A DNA stretch of 16,840 bases from positions 1 to 16,840 of the forward strand of contig CAZJTL010000108.1 in NCBI GenBank assembly GCA_964548905.1. The letters run 5' to 3'. The position numbers were made by a program, and so were the translations under genes. The notes beneath the pieces were generated by a model. The model was not told the DNA's origin and ran no database searches. It saw nothing but the letters and a program-made list of their open reading frames with translations. Origin of the DNA: CAZJTL01 sp964548905. Lineage in GTDB: Bacteria; Cyanobacteriota; Cyanobacteriia; Cyanobacteriales; Xenococcaceae. This document shows positions 1 through 6,313 of this stretch, one piece after another; the first letter of the stretch is position 1, and the number at the start of each line of letters is the position of its first letter.

Positions 1-47
1 TCGTTTTTACTCTCGAATCCGCCTTTGTTAACTAACTAGCAACTTGG

Positions 48-356
48 GTTATTATTCTGACTAATCCACCGTTTGGAGGGATGGAAGAAGATGGGATTGA
101 AAATAATTTTCCCAAGAAATATCAAACCAGAGAGACAGCAGATTTATTTATGGGTTTAATCATGCATCTCCTGAAAAAAGACGGGGGACGTGGTGCGGTG
201 GTGTTACCCGATGGTTTTTTGTTTGGGGAAGGAGTGAAAACAAATCTCAAACAGGAACTTTTAGAGAATTTCAATCTGCATACGATCGTGCGTTTACCCA
301 AGGGTGTTTTTAGTCCTTATACGAGTATTTCTACGAATATTTTATTTATGGTCTAG
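48..356 (+). pseudogene. hsdM: hsdM fragment (type I restriction N6-adenine methylase)
   Basis: This is an internal piece of a type I restriction-modification DNA methyltransferase (HsdM), which methylates adenine in the target site using S-adenosylmethionine. Recognisable homology starts at codons reading VIILTNPPFGG (about 48-80), which contains catalytic motif IV (NPPF). It continues through GGRGAVVLPDGFLFG to LPKGVFSPYTSISTNILF. About 100 residues remain of a protein usually near 500. The frame is closed upstream by TAA at 33-35 and ends at TAG 354-356, where the family normally continues. An ATG at 81 exists, but it lies after the NPPF motif, so it is not the true start. The N-terminal helical domain, the SAM-binding motif I and the C-terminal region are all missing. 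I infer a dead remnant. The hsdS remnant at 2450-3367 is probably from the same locus. Confidence 0.85.
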
Positions 357-465
357 GTGTTTTGGCTAAATCTCGGATCGCATCACGGACTTGTTCGTAG
401 TCTTCGTTAGGTAATTTTGCTAAGGCTTTTGAGGCACGTTTTTTAATCGTCAGACTATAATTCAT
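346..465 (-). pseudogene. Truncated RelE/ParE-family toxin
   Basis: The reading frame begins with ATG at 465 and overlaps the antitoxin stop codon (TAATG). It encodes about 39 residues, beginning MNYSLTIKKRASKALAKLP and ending DLAKTPRP, then TAA. The start is typical of RelE/ParE-superfamily mRNA-interferase or gyrase toxins, which are usually 85-95 residues long. The part carrying the catalytic beta-sheet is missing. Homology stops at about position 350, where the 3' end meets the hsdM fragment read from the other strand. The two broken genes therefore meet at one junction. It is probably inactive. The stop/start overlap with the antitoxin shows that it was once the second gene of a relBE-type operon. 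Confidence 0.75.
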
Positions 466-662
466 TAACGATTTTCCTCAATTTCTGCGATCGCTACTTC
501 AAAAGGAATTTCTTCATCTTCTTCAGCAATAGCAGCGTCATAGGCTTGAATCGCTTCTAGTTCTTCTAATTGTTCTAATAAAGTCTGATAATCTTCTATG
601 GTAAGAAAAACACCGATCGTTTTGCCGTTTTCGTCTGTAATAAACTGTTCTTTTAGTGGCAT
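465..662 (-). CDS. RelB/Phd-like antitoxin
   Basis: This is a 65-residue acidic protein starting MPLKEQFITDENGKTIGVFL, with a Leu/Glu-rich middle and a C-terminus rich in Glu, typical of cyanobacterial antitoxins paired with RelE/ParE toxins. Such antitoxins bind and neutralise the toxin and usually repress their own promoter. An ATG at 662 is preferred over the longer frame reaching 719, because an AGGAAG ribosome-binding site lies about 9 bases upstream and homology starts there. Its stop codon overlaps the ATG of the toxin, but the toxin is truncated, so the antitoxin has probably lost its partner. The preceding gene ends about 25 bases upstream on the same strand. Confidence 0.7.
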   Translation of the reverse strand: MPLKEQFITDENGKTIGVFLTIEDYQTLLEQLEELEAIQAYDAAIAEEDEEIPFEVAIAEIEENR

Positions 663-687
663 AGTACAATACTTCCTAGCAAATACA

Positions 688-957
688 TTAAAATTCGGCT
701 GGGGAACGGGTATCATCAACTAGTTGTAGACATTCCTCGAAATCATCGCCTTGCCAAGTCCCAGCAAATTTCAGTAGATCTTTCGCTTTAGAACCCCGCA
801 AAATGGGTTCTTCATCTTGAGTCGGAGTTTTGCTAGTGGGAGTAGTAGGATTGGTGACTCTGGTTTTAAGGTATTCGAGATAGTCAAGAGTTTGCTTTAG
901 AATCGGTTCTGGGGTGGATTCGATCCCGATGAGCAATTTCTCTTTAATAGTGGTCAT
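688..957 (-). CDS. Small antitoxin-like protein of cyanobacterial toxin-antitoxin loci
   Basis: This 89-residue protein starts MTTIKEKLLIGIESTPEPI, has a Thr/Pro-rich linker at about 35-48, and ends LLKFAGTWQGDDFEECLQLV. From memory of such genes, the N-terminal helix followed by a C-terminal FAGTW.GDD.EECL segment is common in small cyanobacterial proteins encoded directly before PIN-domain (VapC-type) or other toxins, so I infer an antitoxin. No toxin follows here: the next gene on the strand is the RelB-like antitoxin. ATG at 957 is the only reasonable start, and no strong ribosome-binding site is seen. It could be an orphan antitoxin, or the toxin may have been lost when the relBE genes were placed beside it. 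Confidence 0.55.
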   Translation of the reverse strand: MTTIKEKLLIGIESTPEPILKQTLDYLEYLKTRVTNPTTPTSKTPTQDEEPILRGSKAKDLLKFAGTWQGDDFEECLQLVDDTRSPAEF

Positions 958-1090
958 AGACAGGTATTCGATCGAGTTTTTACTTAATTCTACTCAAAGT
1001 GCGATCGATCCTAACCAATCCTAAACCTACAATAAGGCTCAATGCTAAAATGCTAGTCTGTAGCTCTTTTACAAACAATTTCTTCGTCTC
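958..1090. other. Divergent intergenic region between two toxin-antitoxin remnants
   Basis: This space separates the minus-strand antitoxin genes from the plus-strand nucleotidyltransferase remnant, so it should hold two divergent promoters. It contains CGATCG cores but no clear operator or sigma-70 promoter that I can defend. Confidence 0.3.
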
Positions 1091-1384
1091 ATGAGAAGTT
1101 TAGAGGAAATAACCCAACTTTTACAGGTACATCAGTAGTATTTACGGGAAAAATTTCAAGTTTCTCAAATACAAGTTTTTGGTTCTTATGCTAGGGGTCA
1201 ACAAACAATTAATAGTGATGTGGATATTTTGATTCGTTACGATCGCTCACCAACACTTTGGATATTAGGGGAATTACGAGATTATTTAACCGAGGTTTTG
1301 GGGGTGCGTGTGGATATTGTGACAGAAAAAGGTCTGAAGCCAAGGATTCGAGAGCGAGTGTTAGCAGAAGCAGTTAAGATATGA
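1091..1384 (+). pseudogene. Minimal nucleotidyltransferase (MntA-like antitoxin) with in-frame TAG
   Basis: Translation from ATG 1091 gives MRSLEEITQLLQVHQ and then TAG at 1136-1138. The same frame then continues YLREKFQVSQIQVFGSYARG and keeps the motif of minimal nucleotidyltransferases (G-S, ten residues, D-V-D, with the third acid in VRVDIV) through to TGA 1382-1384. Without the stop it would be a 97-residue MntA/DUF4062-like family antitoxin, the kind that AMPylates a HEPN toxin. No ATG, GTG or TTG lies in frame between the TAG and the active-site motif, so re-initiation cannot rescue it. A single base change from CAG or AAG would restore the frame. No HEPN toxin gene follows. I infer a recent nonsense pseudogene. 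Compare the intact mntA-hepT pair at 11714-12371. Confidence 0.8.
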
Positions 1385-1671
1385 TACAAAATCGGTTTCG
1401 TATAAGTTATTGCCAGACCGATTATTATAATTCCGATGTAAAATCAGTGTTTTATTTGAAATCGTGTTAACCTTTGAAGAAATTTTAGAACAGGTTTCTG
1501 AGTTACCGCTCGATCGCCAGGAATTATTAATTGAAATTATCAAACGCCGAATGAGCGATCGACGACGACAAGTTCTAGCTGCTGATTCCCATGCTGCTTT
1601 AGAAGAATTTAAAACCAGTCAATTAAAGCCTTTATCTGCACAAGAGGCGATCGCCGAACTCAGAAGTCAAG

Positions 1672-1687
1672 TCAGTCAGTCAGTCAG
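1672..1687 (+). repeat. TCAG tetranucleotide repeat (4 units)
   Basis: Four perfect TCAG units lie in the coding frame of the antitoxin-like gene. Gain or loss of one unit shifts the frame; loss of one unit brings the TAA at 1693-1695 into frame. Confidence 0.9.
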
Positions 1688-1702
1688 CTGCCTAATACAC
1701 AA

Positions 1703-1720
1703 AGTCGTCTCAAGACGACT
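1703..1720 (+). terminator. Hairpin after antitoxin-like gene
   Basis: AGTCGTCTCAAGACGACT forms a perfect stem of 7-8 bp. It begins 7 bases after the presumed original stop codon (1693-1695). It is followed by an A-rich rather than T-rich run, so it is at best a weak intrinsic terminator on this strand. Confidence 0.4.
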
Positions 1721-1776
1721 AAAACAAAACAACAATTTCATTTATCTCGATCCAATTCCCTACCCTCAACCCATAA

Positions 1777-1795
1777 TCCGTTTTAACGGATTTTA
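1777..1795 (+). terminator. Short stem followed by T-rich run
   Basis: TCCGTT-TT-AACGGA (1777-1790) is a 6-bp stem followed by TTTTATATTTT. The form resembles a weak rho-independent terminator for the plus-strand antitoxin-like gene. Confidence 0.35.
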
Positions 1796-1798
1796 TAT

Positions 1799-1827
1799 TT
1801 TAGACAGAGAATTGATTCTCTGGCTGT
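1799..1827 (+). repeat. Imperfect 29-bp direct repeat, copy A, with internal hairpin
   Basis: This unit matches 1868-1896 at 25 of 29 positions. Inside it, CAGAGAATTGATTCTCTG (1805-1822) forms a perfect 8-bp stem with a 2-base loop. It lies upstream of the IS200-type transposase gene and could be a recognition hairpin for it. Confidence 0.6.
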
Positions 1828-1867
1828 TTGGGTGATGACTACAAAAAGAATAAACTGATTTAAAATA

Positions 1868-1896
1868 TTTAGACAAAGAATTGATTTTCTAGCTAT
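1868..1896 (+). repeat. Imperfect 29-bp direct repeat, copy B
   Basis: This is the second copy of the unit at 1799-1827, with four substitutions that weaken the internal palindrome. It lies 37 bases before the transposase start codon. Confidence 0.6.
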
Positions 1897-1932
1897 AGAT
1901 TTAGGTAATAGCGATCGCGATCGACAATTAAT

Positions 1933-2370
1933 ATGGCTTTGTGGCGTTTGTATTATCATTTGGTTTGGGGAACAAAAAATAGACAACCGTTAATTGATAA
2001 TAAACTCGAAGCGAGGCTTTATCCTTACATTGTTAGCAAGGCTGATTCTCTGAATTGTATTATTCATGCGATCGACGGTACGGAAAACCATATTCATATA
2101 ATTGTTTCCATTCCACCTAAATTGTCCATAGCAGAATTCGTAAAACGCATCAAAGGTAGTAGTTCGCATTATCTAAATCAAAACTTTCTCGATCCTCCTC
2201 AATTTTCTTGGCAAGAAGGTTATGGCGTTTTTTCTTTGGGTGGAAAACAATTAGACAATGCGATCGCCTACGTTCAAAATCAAAAAATACATCATCAACA
2301 AAATACAACAATCGCCATGTTGGAACGAATTGACGACAATGACGATCCACCTAAACCTGATAAATCTTAA
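1933..2370 (+). mobile_element. tnpA: IS200-type Y1 transposase (TnpA)
   Basis: This 145-residue protein belongs to the Y1/HUH single-strand transposase superfamily (IS200/IS605 TnpA and the related REP-associated transposases). The HUH metal-binding pair is visible at residues 53-55 (ENHIHII). The likely catalytic Tyr is Y113 in IAYVQNQKIHH. The segment FSWQEGYGVFS at 91-101 is characteristic of this group. Length and domain are complete, and no accessory tnpB is present. ATG at 1933 gives the typical MALWRLYYHLVW start. Hairpins lie on both sides (1805-1822 and 2419-2447), as expected for elements that recognise folded single-stranded ends. hsdS homology resumes at about 2450, directly after the right hairpin, so the element may have inserted into or beside hsdS. 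Confidence 0.85.
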
Positions 2371-2418
2371 TTTGTCCGATCAAGCTGGATCGCCTAAATT
2401 GTCGTTTCCCATCATAAA

Positions 2419-2447
2419 ACCTTCTGACTGACTAACAGTCAGAAGGT
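2419..2447 (+). repeat. Perfect 12-bp stem hairpin after tnpA
   Basis: ACCTTCTGACTG (2419-2430) pairs perfectly with CAGTCAGAAGGT (2436-2447) around a 5-base loop. There is no T-run, so a transcription terminator is less likely than a right-end recognition hairpin of the IS200-type element. hsdS sequence starts about 3 bases later. Confidence 0.65.
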
Positions 2448-2449
2448 CA

Positions 2450-3367
2450 GCGATTGAAATCTTGGTTACTAGATCTCGAAGATCTTGAAAAAGATACATC
2501 AAAAATAATCTACAAGGCAAAATATTCCGAAAGACAATCAAAATCAACTAAATCTACTTTTAAAACTGGCGATGTTTTATATGGAAAGCTTCGTCCTTAT
2601 TTAAATAAGGTAGTAGTAGCAGATAATGATGGAGTTTGCACTACTGAAATAGTTCCAATCATTCCTTACTCTGGAATTGATTCACACTTCTTGAAATGGC
2701 TATTGAAAAGACCTTTATTTCTTGCCTATGTTAATTCTTTAATGTACGGCGTAAAAATGCCTAGACTGGGAACAAATGATGCTACAGACAGTATTCATCC
2801 ACTTCCACCACTTGAAGAACAACGCCGAATAGTAGAGAAAATCGATCGCCTGATGGAACAAGTCGATCGCCTGGAAAAACTACAAGAAGAACGTGATCGC
2901 AAACGATTAATAATTCACGCAGCAGCAAGCGATCGCCTCTTAAATACAAGCGATCAAAACAGCTTTAATGAAGCTTGGAATTTCATCCAAGAAAACTTTA
3001 ACGAACTCTATTCAGTCAAAGAAAATATCAACAAACTCCGCAAAGCGATCCTACAACTTGCCGTAATGGGTAAACTCGTCCCTCAAGATCCTAAAGATCC
3101 ACCCGCGAGTGAATTACTTAAGGAAATTGAAATAGTCCTTCATTTTTAAGTTTTCTAGATAGCTCGAAGACAAATAGTACACATGGAGTATTTGGAATCA
3201 AAAAGGCAAGATTAATTTGCTTAGCTCTTCCACCTCTCCCAGAACAACACCGCATCGTTGCAAAAGTCGATCGCCTGATGGCAATGTGCGACGAACTCGA
3301 AGAACAATTAACTAAACGAACCGAAAAACAAAGGACTCTCCTAGAAGCAGTTTTAGCAAATATTTAA
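2450..3367 (+). pseudogene. hsdS: hsdS remnant (type I restriction specificity subunit)
   Basis: HsdS directs type I methylation and cleavage through two target-recognition domains separated by conserved coiled coils. The first frame (to TAA 3147-3149) begins inside domain 1 at KSWLLDLEDLEKDTSK. It keeps GDVLYGKLRPYLNKV, the conserved LPPLEEQRRIVEKIDRLM spacer, and the central LRKAILQLAVMGKLVPQD to about SELLKEIE at 3127. Another frame then continues from about 3131, SPSFLSF...GVFGIKKARLICLALPP, with LPEQHRIVAKVDRLMAM, ending with TAA 3365-3367. Nearly all of domain 2 has therefore been deleted, out of frame, and the N-terminal part of domain 1 is also missing. The leftmost usable start is a TTG at 2454, which is not credible. 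I judge it non-functional. Confidence 0.85.
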
Positions 3368-3390
3368 AGTATTTTGATTCTCTGTTTCCT

Positions 3391-3425
3391 ATTGCCTATT
3401 GCCTATTGCCTGTTGCCTGTTGCCT
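3391..3425. repeat. Heptamer tandem repeat, (A/G)TTGCCT x5
   Basis: Three ATTGCCT units are followed by two GTTGCCT units, with a degenerate GTTTCCT unit in front. This is the 7-bp-period STRR type common in cyanobacterial spacers. It lies in the 114-bp gap between the hsdS remnant and aroC. Confidence 0.85.
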
Positions 3426-3481
3426 GTCATCACCATTTAACGTTTAATAAAATTGAATTACTTAGCAGCTTTACTGGCAAA

Positions 3482-4570
3482 ATGGGAAATACATTCGGTC
3501 ATTTATTTAGGATTACCACTTTTGGCGAATCTCACGGCGGTGGTGTTGGTGTAGTTATCGATGGTTGTCCGCCACTATTGGAAATTTCTGAGACTGAAAT
3601 TCAGGTAGAATTAGACCGTAGAAAACCAGGGCAGAGCAAAATTACTACTCCTCGCAAAGAAGATGATATCTGTGAAATTCTTTCAGGAGTATATGAAGGC
3701 AAAACTACAGGAACGTCGATCGCTATTTTAGTTAGGAATAAAGACGCGCGATCGCAAGATTACAATGAGATGGCAGTTAAATATCGTCCTTCTCATGCCG
3801 ATGCTACTTACGATGCTAAATATGGAATTCGGACTTGGCAAGGTGGCGGACGTTCTTCAGCAAGAGAAACAATTGGTAGAGTTGCAGCAGGTGCGATCGC
3901 TAAAAAGATTCTCAAACAAGTAGCTAATGTAGAAATTGTTGGTTACGTTAAACGGATCAAAGATTTAGAAGCAGAGATCGATCCTAGTACTGTCACCCTC
4001 GAACAAGTTGAAAGTAATATTGTTCGTTGTCCCGATGCTGATTGTGCGGAACGAATGATCGAACTGATCGATCGCATTAGAAGAGAAAAAGATTCTTTAG
4101 GTGGTGTGGTTGAATGCGTTGTGCGTAATGTACCTAAAGGATTGGGTGAGCCAGTTTTCGATAAATTAGAAGCAGATTTAGCTAAGGCTGTGATGTCTTT
4201 GCCAGCTAGCAAAGGTTTTGAAATCGGTTCGGGTTTTGCTGGAACAACCATGACAGGAAGCGAACACAACGACGAGTTTTATATAGATGAAAACGGTGAA
4301 ACTCGTACTGTTACTAATCGTTCAGGTGGAATTCAAGGCGGAATTTCCAACGGAGAAAATATTATTATTCGTATCGCGTTTAAACCAACAGCAACGATCG
4401 GCAAAGAACAAAAAACCGTCACCCGTGAAGGAGAGGAAACAGTTTTAGCTGCAAAAGGAAGACACGATCCTTGTGTTTTGCCTAGAGCTGTACCAATGGT
4501 AGAGGCAATGGTAGCTTTAGTATTATGCGATCATCTCTTGCGCGATCGAGGACAGTGTAAAGTGTTTTGA
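3482..4570 (+). CDS. aroC: Chorismate synthase
   Basis: Chorismate synthase converts 5-enolpyruvylshikimate-3-phosphate to chorismate with reduced FMN as cofactor. This is the last common step of the shikimate pathway to aromatic amino acids, folate and quinones, in the cytosol. The 362-residue protein has the normal family length and all family signatures: GESHGGG at 15-21, HADATY at 105-110, GGGRSSARET at 121-130, GSEHNDEF at 259-266, RSGGIQGGISNG at 280-291, and RHDPC at 327-331 near the C-terminus. The start at ATG 3482 (MGNTFGHLF) is chosen because homology begins there; the open frame extends 36 codons further up through the heptamer repeat, which is not coding. It stands alone and converges on the anti-sigma gene, with only 9 bases between the two stops. 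Confidence 0.97.
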   Translation: MGNTFGHLFRITTFGESHGGGVGVVIDGCPPLLEISETEIQVELDRRKPGQSKITTPRKEDDICEILSGVYEGKTTGTSIAILVRNKDARSQDYNEMAVKYRPSHADATYDAKYGIRTWQGGGRSSARETIGRVAAGAIAKKILKQVANVEIVGYVKRIKDLEAEIDPSTVTLEQVESNIVRCPDADCAERMIELIDRIRREKDSLGGVVECVVRNVPKGLGEPVFDKLEADLAKAVMSLPASKGFEIGSGFAGTTMTGSEHNDEFYIDENGETRTVTNRSGGIQGGISNGENIIIRIAFKPTATIGKEQKTVTREGEETVLAAKGRHDPCVLPRAVPMVEAMVALVLCDHLLRDRGQCKVF

Positions 4571-4579
4571 TCGATTCGC

Positions 4580-5317
4580 TCAAAGTTTACTCATCATTAC
4601 TGTTGAACCTTGGGGAGTTGGTGGATTAGGTGAGACTTCTATAGTAATGGCAAAACCACTAATGGCAGCATTAAAGGAAAAAGGCAATTTGACAAAAACT
4701 CTGCCTTGTGGACTGGAATTAAAAGCACCCGAACCAACCTTTTTTCCATCAACAAGACACCATAATTGATAAAATTTGCCTGGAGGTAAAACTGGAAGAT
4801 TCTGGATTAGTAAAACTCCTTCAGGATAACCAGGTGTATAGATCACATTTCCAGAAGCAGTAGACGTTGTTTCCATGCTTTTAAGTGCAACAAGTTTGGT
4901 TTGGGAATTTTCAAGCATGGCAATTACTTCTTGTTGCTGTGCTATTTTTGCTCGTTCGAGAACCAATTGCTGCCTCAGATGATAGTTATTCGAGCCAAAG
5001 ACTAGAGCTAATAGTGCGGCAATACCAGTACTTACCAGTGGCAATAGCTTCCTCTTTTGGTTTTGGGAAGTAGGACTCTCAGAGATTTCAGTCGCCGCTT
5101 TTAGGGTTGCCGAGCGCAGATGGGGAGATGGTAAAACTTCAGGTAAACTGTAAGGCATTGTGGCTAGGACTTCCTGAAGCTGATTTACTTCGTCAACCAA
5201 GTCAGTATTTCGAGCGAGCAATTGCTTCAATTCTTCAGCTTCTTCAGGTGATAAATCGCCAAGAGCATAGCCAGCAAGTAATTCTTGTATCTGTTCGGAA
5301 GGGGTTGGTTCAGTCAT
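4580..5317 (-). CDS. RskA-like membrane anti-sigma factor
   Basis: This 245-residue protein has the layout of anti-sigma-K (RskA/ChrR-like) factors. The cytoplasmic N-terminal sigma-binding region includes LLAGYALGDLSPEEAEELKQ (residues 13-32). One membrane segment follows at about 91-108 (LLPLVSTGIAALLALVFG), then a short coiled coil at about 112-148, and a C-terminal RskA domain at about 158-245 (with FYQLWCLVDGKKVGSGAF) exposed outside the cytoplasm. It should hold the sigma factor encoded just upstream inactive until a signal releases it. It starts 9 bases after the sigma stop codon, so the two are co-transcribed. In Synechocystis the SigG sigma factor has a neighbouring anti-sigma of this kind; I suspect but cannot prove orthology. 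Confidence 0.85.
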   Translation of the reverse strand: MTEPTPSEQIQELLAGYALGDLSPEEAEELKQLLARNTDLVDEVNQLQEVLATMPYSLPEVLPSPHLRSATLKAATEISESPTSQNQKRKLLPLVSTGIAALLALVFGSNNYHLRQQLVLERAKIAQQQEVIAMLENSQTKLVALKSMETTSTASGNVIYTPGYPEGVLLIQNLPVLPPGKFYQLWCLVDGKKVGSGAFNSSPQGRVFVKLPFSFNAAISGFAITIEVSPNPPTPQGSTVMMSKL

Positions 5318-5326
5318 AAATTTAAG

Positions 5327-5917
5327 CTACTCAAGCAATGCCTCTAAGTTTTTTCTCAAATTCAATAACCCTTGGCGCGACCAGGTTTTCACCGTACCAA
5401 GAGGAATATTAAGTTGAGCAGCAATTTCCGATTGACTAAGACCATCATAGTAAGCCATTTCTAAAACTTGTTTGTGTTTGTCTGGAAGTTGAGCTAAAGC
5501 TTGTCTTACATATTCAGAACGCTGCTTAAGAGATGCGTTTTCAAAAGGAGTTAAGGAGGAACTTTCATTGATAATGATTTGACTCCAACGTTGTAGAAAC
5601 CTTAAGTTACTACTGCGGGAACGTAGTTTATCGATCGCCCGCGATCGCGTTACTGTGGTCAAAAAAGTACTCAGAGAACCACGTTGGGAGTCGTAATTGG
5701 GATTGCGCCAGAAATTGAGAAAGATTTCTTGAGTCAAATCTTCTGCTTCCTGAGAATTATTGAGTATTTTTAATGCCAATCTGTAAACCAAACTGACATA
5801 GCGATCGTAGAGTATTGCTAAAGCAGAGTGCTGTCTAGCTTTGAGGGCTAAAAATAATTCGGGATCTGTTGCTAGGGGATAACCATTTAATTTGTCATCA
5901 CCAGAGTCAAACGCCAT
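5327..5917 (-). CDS. ECF-type RNA polymerase sigma factor (SigG/SigK-like)
   Basis: This 196-residue group 4 (ECF) sigma factor directs RNA polymerase to stress promoters. Region 2 spans about residues 33-100, including YDRYVSLVYRLAL, the EAEDLTQEIFLNFW segment (57-70) and the DNA-melting part with RSRAIDKLRSR. Region 4 spans about 134-190 with the helix-turn-helix LSQSEIAAQLNIPLGTVKTW (160-179). There is no region 1.1 or region 3, as expected. The ATG at 5917 gives a plausible N-terminus, although no strong ribosome-binding site is seen. The gene is followed 9 bases later by its RskA-like anti-sigma. Such sigma factors commonly activate their own operon, but I could not identify a matching promoter in the AT-rich upstream region. 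Confidence 0.9.
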   Translation of the reverse strand: MAFDSGDDKLNGYPLATDPELFLALKARQHSALAILYDRYVSLVYRLALKILNNSQEAEDLTQEIFLNFWRNPNYDSQRGSLSTFLTTVTRSRAIDKLRSRSSNLRFLQRWSQIIINESSSLTPFENASLKQRSEYVRQALAQLPDKHKQVLEMAYYDGLSQSEIAAQLNIPLGTVKTWSRQGLLNLRKNLEALLE

Positions 5918-6116
5918 AAATTTTTTGGATAAGGTTCTGCTCTATATACTGATAGACTTACCTTAATCTAGGATTAAAACGCTCGAAAAAAGATGAATTT
6001 CATCTATAATTATTATAAATATTTATACGCTTTTCTGTAGCGATCGGATTTATTCTTTTTGACAATTAGGCAAGCTAATATTCTGTTTCACCCGCCATCT
6101 AGAGCCTAGAGTCTAT
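5918..6116. promoter_or_regulatory. AT-rich promoter region of the sigma/anti-sigma operon
   Basis: There is no coding potential here. A 15-bp palindrome, AGATGAATTTCATCT (5991-6005), lies 73 bases upstream of the sigma start and could be a binding site. No sigma-70 promoter is convincing. Confidence 0.3.
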
Positions 6117-6254
6117 AGACCTCCTGCATAAGTCCGATCGATTTTTGCTATAACCAACAATTGAACTAGTATTCAGCTCAAGATTTATTATTAGGTGAAA
6201 ACCTTAAAAAACTTTGTTATAAAAAGAACGTCATAATACTTTTGCAGGAGGTCT
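6117..6254. mobile_element. Possible 138-bp MITE with terminal inverted repeats
   Basis: AGACCTCCTGCATAAGT at the left end matches the reverse complement of ACTTTTGCAGGAGGTCT at the right end, with 1 mismatch in 17. No open frame is inside. TAT occurs immediately outside both ends (6114-6116 and 6255-6257), which may be a short target duplication, compatible with a TA-targeting IS630/mariner-type element. This is an inference; the transposase family is unknown. Confidence 0.5.
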
Positions 6255-6275
6255 TATGACTTCAGACTTTGGTAG

Positions 6276-6295
6276 AGACGCGAAATTTCGCGTCT
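6276..6295. terminator. Perfect 20-bp palindrome downstream of the M23 gene
   Basis: AGACGCGAAATTTCGCGTCT is a perfect palindrome 18 bases beyond the stop codon of the minus-strand peptidase gene. The minus strand has no T-run after it. It may act as a weak terminator, or it may be one of the dispersed palindromes common in cyanobacterial genomes. Confidence 0.5.
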
Positions 6296-6313
6296 TTATG
6301 TACTAGCCCCTAA

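Larger units (their letters stand above)
1464..1835 (+). pseudogene. Antitoxin-like protein with C-terminus frameshifted by TCAG repeat
   Basis: The frame starts with GTG at 1464 and reads MLTFEEILEQVSELPLDRQE, a start typical of a family of 70-80-residue cyanobacterial antitoxin-like proteins. Similarity to that family ends near AELRSQ (about 1670). A tetranucleotide tract TCAG x4 (1672-1687) follows, and the open frame then runs on to 1835 with an unrelated tail, giving 123 residues. With three TCAG units the frame would read VSQSAA and stop at TAA 1693-1695, the usual length. The extra unit therefore looks like slippage. No toxin gene follows; an IS200-type transposase gene lies next. It could still encode a functional antitoxin with an extended tail. 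Confidence 0.6.

Noticed and set aside
1783..1986. Minus-strand open frame upstream of tnpA
   Set aside because: It spans the direct repeats and the tnpA start, and shows no family features.
2150..2350. Minus-strand open frame inside tnpA
   Set aside because: It is the antisense of a clear transposase; there is no evidence of its own signals.
3374..3481. N-terminal extension or leader peptide of AroC
   Set aside because: The open frame passes through the heptamer repeat, and homology begins only at the ATG at 3482.
3943..4269. Antisense open frame within aroC
   Set aside because: It is the mirror of a well-conserved gene; no start signal or family resemblance was seen.
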